50,382 bases of DNA from Candidatus Hermodarchaeota archaeon (lineage in GTDB: Archaea; Asgardarchaeota; Hermodarchaeia; Hermodarchaeales; Hermodarchaeaceae), in NCBI GenBank assembly GCA_016839805.1, contig JAEOTO010000005.1:1-50382 (forward strand). The letters run 5' to 3'. Below, piece by piece: positions 49,770-50,382 of the stretch (position 1 is the stretch's first letter; each line of letters begins with the position of its first letter). The position numbers and the translations under genes are program-made. The notes beneath the pieces are model-generated. The model searched no databases, was not told where the DNA came from, and saw only the letters and a program-made list of their open reading frames with translations.

Positions 49770-50382
49770 TTATGTCTTTTCTACTCGGAAGAGGATGATT
49801 AGCCCATAGATGATTTTTGTTATCACATCTAAAGCTGCATACAGTATTACAGCAACGAGGGTTGTAATGAGACCAAATCCTGTTGGTGCAAGCATGAACA
49901 CCAGAGGAAAGAGAGACCAGAAGATAATGATAAACAACATTAGCTGTGAATTCATTCCTCCTCTCGGCATACCCTTAAACAACGTAATGAGAAGCGCAAC
50001 GTAGGCAATCGAACTGAAGGCAAAGAACCACCACCGCTCGATGCTAGTAATAAAAGCGGCTAGAAAGCCACAAAACATAACCAGCATCGTCAATACAGGA
50101 ATCTTCACGAGCGTCATAGATTCGGTCTGTCTCAGAACCATTGCCACGGATATTGTGAGTAAACTACAACTGGCCATGTAAAAGAGCCATCGACTCCAAT
50201 AAACAGGTTCACCAATACCTGAAGTGACCACTAAGAAACCAAGAGCCATGAGAACATAGGATATCGTCGTTATAAAGGCAACAAGAATATCAACGAAGGA
50301 ATAAAATTCGTGAGCTCCAGAACGAAACGAAAGTAAAGTAAACATCACGGTTGCGATGCCAAAGATCGCAGCCATAATCCAA
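49770..50382 (-). CDS. Polytopic membrane protein, 5' end outside window
   Basis: The frame is open to the window edge, and the first ATG inside (50375) starts in the middle of a hydrophobic helix (AAIFGIATVMFTLLSF), so the true start probably lies beyond. About 200 residues are visible with six hydrophobic helices and a short charged end (IILFRVEKT). I recognise no family. The 245-base gap between this gene and FAS1 is AT-rich, with a TATA-like stretch that could drive the FAS1 gene. Confidence 0.65.
   Translation of the reverse strand, partial: WIMAAIFGIATVMFTLLSFRSGAHEFYSFVDILVAFITTISYVLMALGFLVVTSGIGEPVYWSRWLFYMASCSLLTISVAMVLRQTESMTLVKIPVLTMLVMFCGFLAAFITSIERWWFFAFSSIAYVALLITLFKGMPRGGMNSQLMLFIIIFWSLFPLVFMLAPTGFGLITTLVAVILYAALDVITKIIYGLIILFRVEKT

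Overview
The window looks like a piece of an AT-rich archaeal genome, most probably an Asgard archaeon of the Heimdallarchaeia type. The taxonomic call is an inference. It rests on a Rab/Ras-like small GTPase, a longin-like domain protein, a PolB2-type family B DNA polymerase, a synthetase-derived archaeal AsnA-like enzyme, Lrp/AsnC regulators, TATA-box promoters with some probably leaderless starts, and an aerobic, light-exposed gene set (carotenoids, photolyase, peroxiredoxin). I found no rRNA, tRNA, CRISPR array or insertion sequence.

Layout. 1-5.4 kb: the 3' part of a secreted, membrane-anchored clostripain-like peptidase, a GC-rich PolB2 gene, a possibly broken small membrane gene and an aminotransferase. 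5.5-12 kb: a membrane protein translationally coupled to an EEP-family phosphodiesterase, a dihydrolipoamide-dehydrogenase-like flavoprotein with a DsrE partner, a stand-alone Lrp ligand-binding domain, a nitroreductase, a longin-like protein and a small GC-rich conserved archaeal protein. 12.4-17.4 kb: a three-gene binding-protein ABC importer (ATPase, fused double permease, substrate-binding protein) with an 18-bp perfect palindrome upstream that resembles a DtxR/IdeR box, which suggests iron or manganese uptake. 17.5-24.6 kb: two divergent surface proteins with matching C-terminal anchors, a polytopic membrane protein, a decayed copy of the ABC ATPase C-terminus, an acetoacetate-decarboxylase-like protein and small membrane proteins. 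24.7-31.2 kb: a Rab-like GTPase whose frame is broken by a 32-nt hairpin insertion, an M29-like protein lacking metal ligands, paralogous four-helix membrane proteins, an iron-sulfur flavoprotein, a TPR protein and an AsnC-type regulator divergent from an AsnA-like enzyme. 32.4-37.3 kb: zinc-ribbon protein, ThyX, a P1B metal ATPase divergent from NikR, an AbrB-type protein and a HAD hydrolase with an apparent non-AUG start.

The most striking part is 37.4-49.6 kb, which I read as a light and oxidative-stress island. It holds two UbiA-type prenyltransferases (one LyeJ-like), two CrtI-type carotenoid desaturases and phytoene synthase around a divergent promoter with an operator-like inverted repeat. 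It also holds a FixC/FixX quinone-reductase pair, a cobalamin-binding protein with the CarH photoreceptor residues but no DNA-binding domain, a PPOX-fold protein, a class I photolyase, a STAY-GREEN (Mg-dechelatase) homologue, a PrxQ/BCP peroxiredoxin and a FAS1 protein. A simple model is that light sensed by B12 and by photodamage is matched with C50 carotenoid synthesis, DNA repair, tetrapyrrole handling and peroxide removal. No rhodopsin, CrtY or carotenoid-cleaving dioxygenase is visible here.

The window ends inside a further membrane protein gene.
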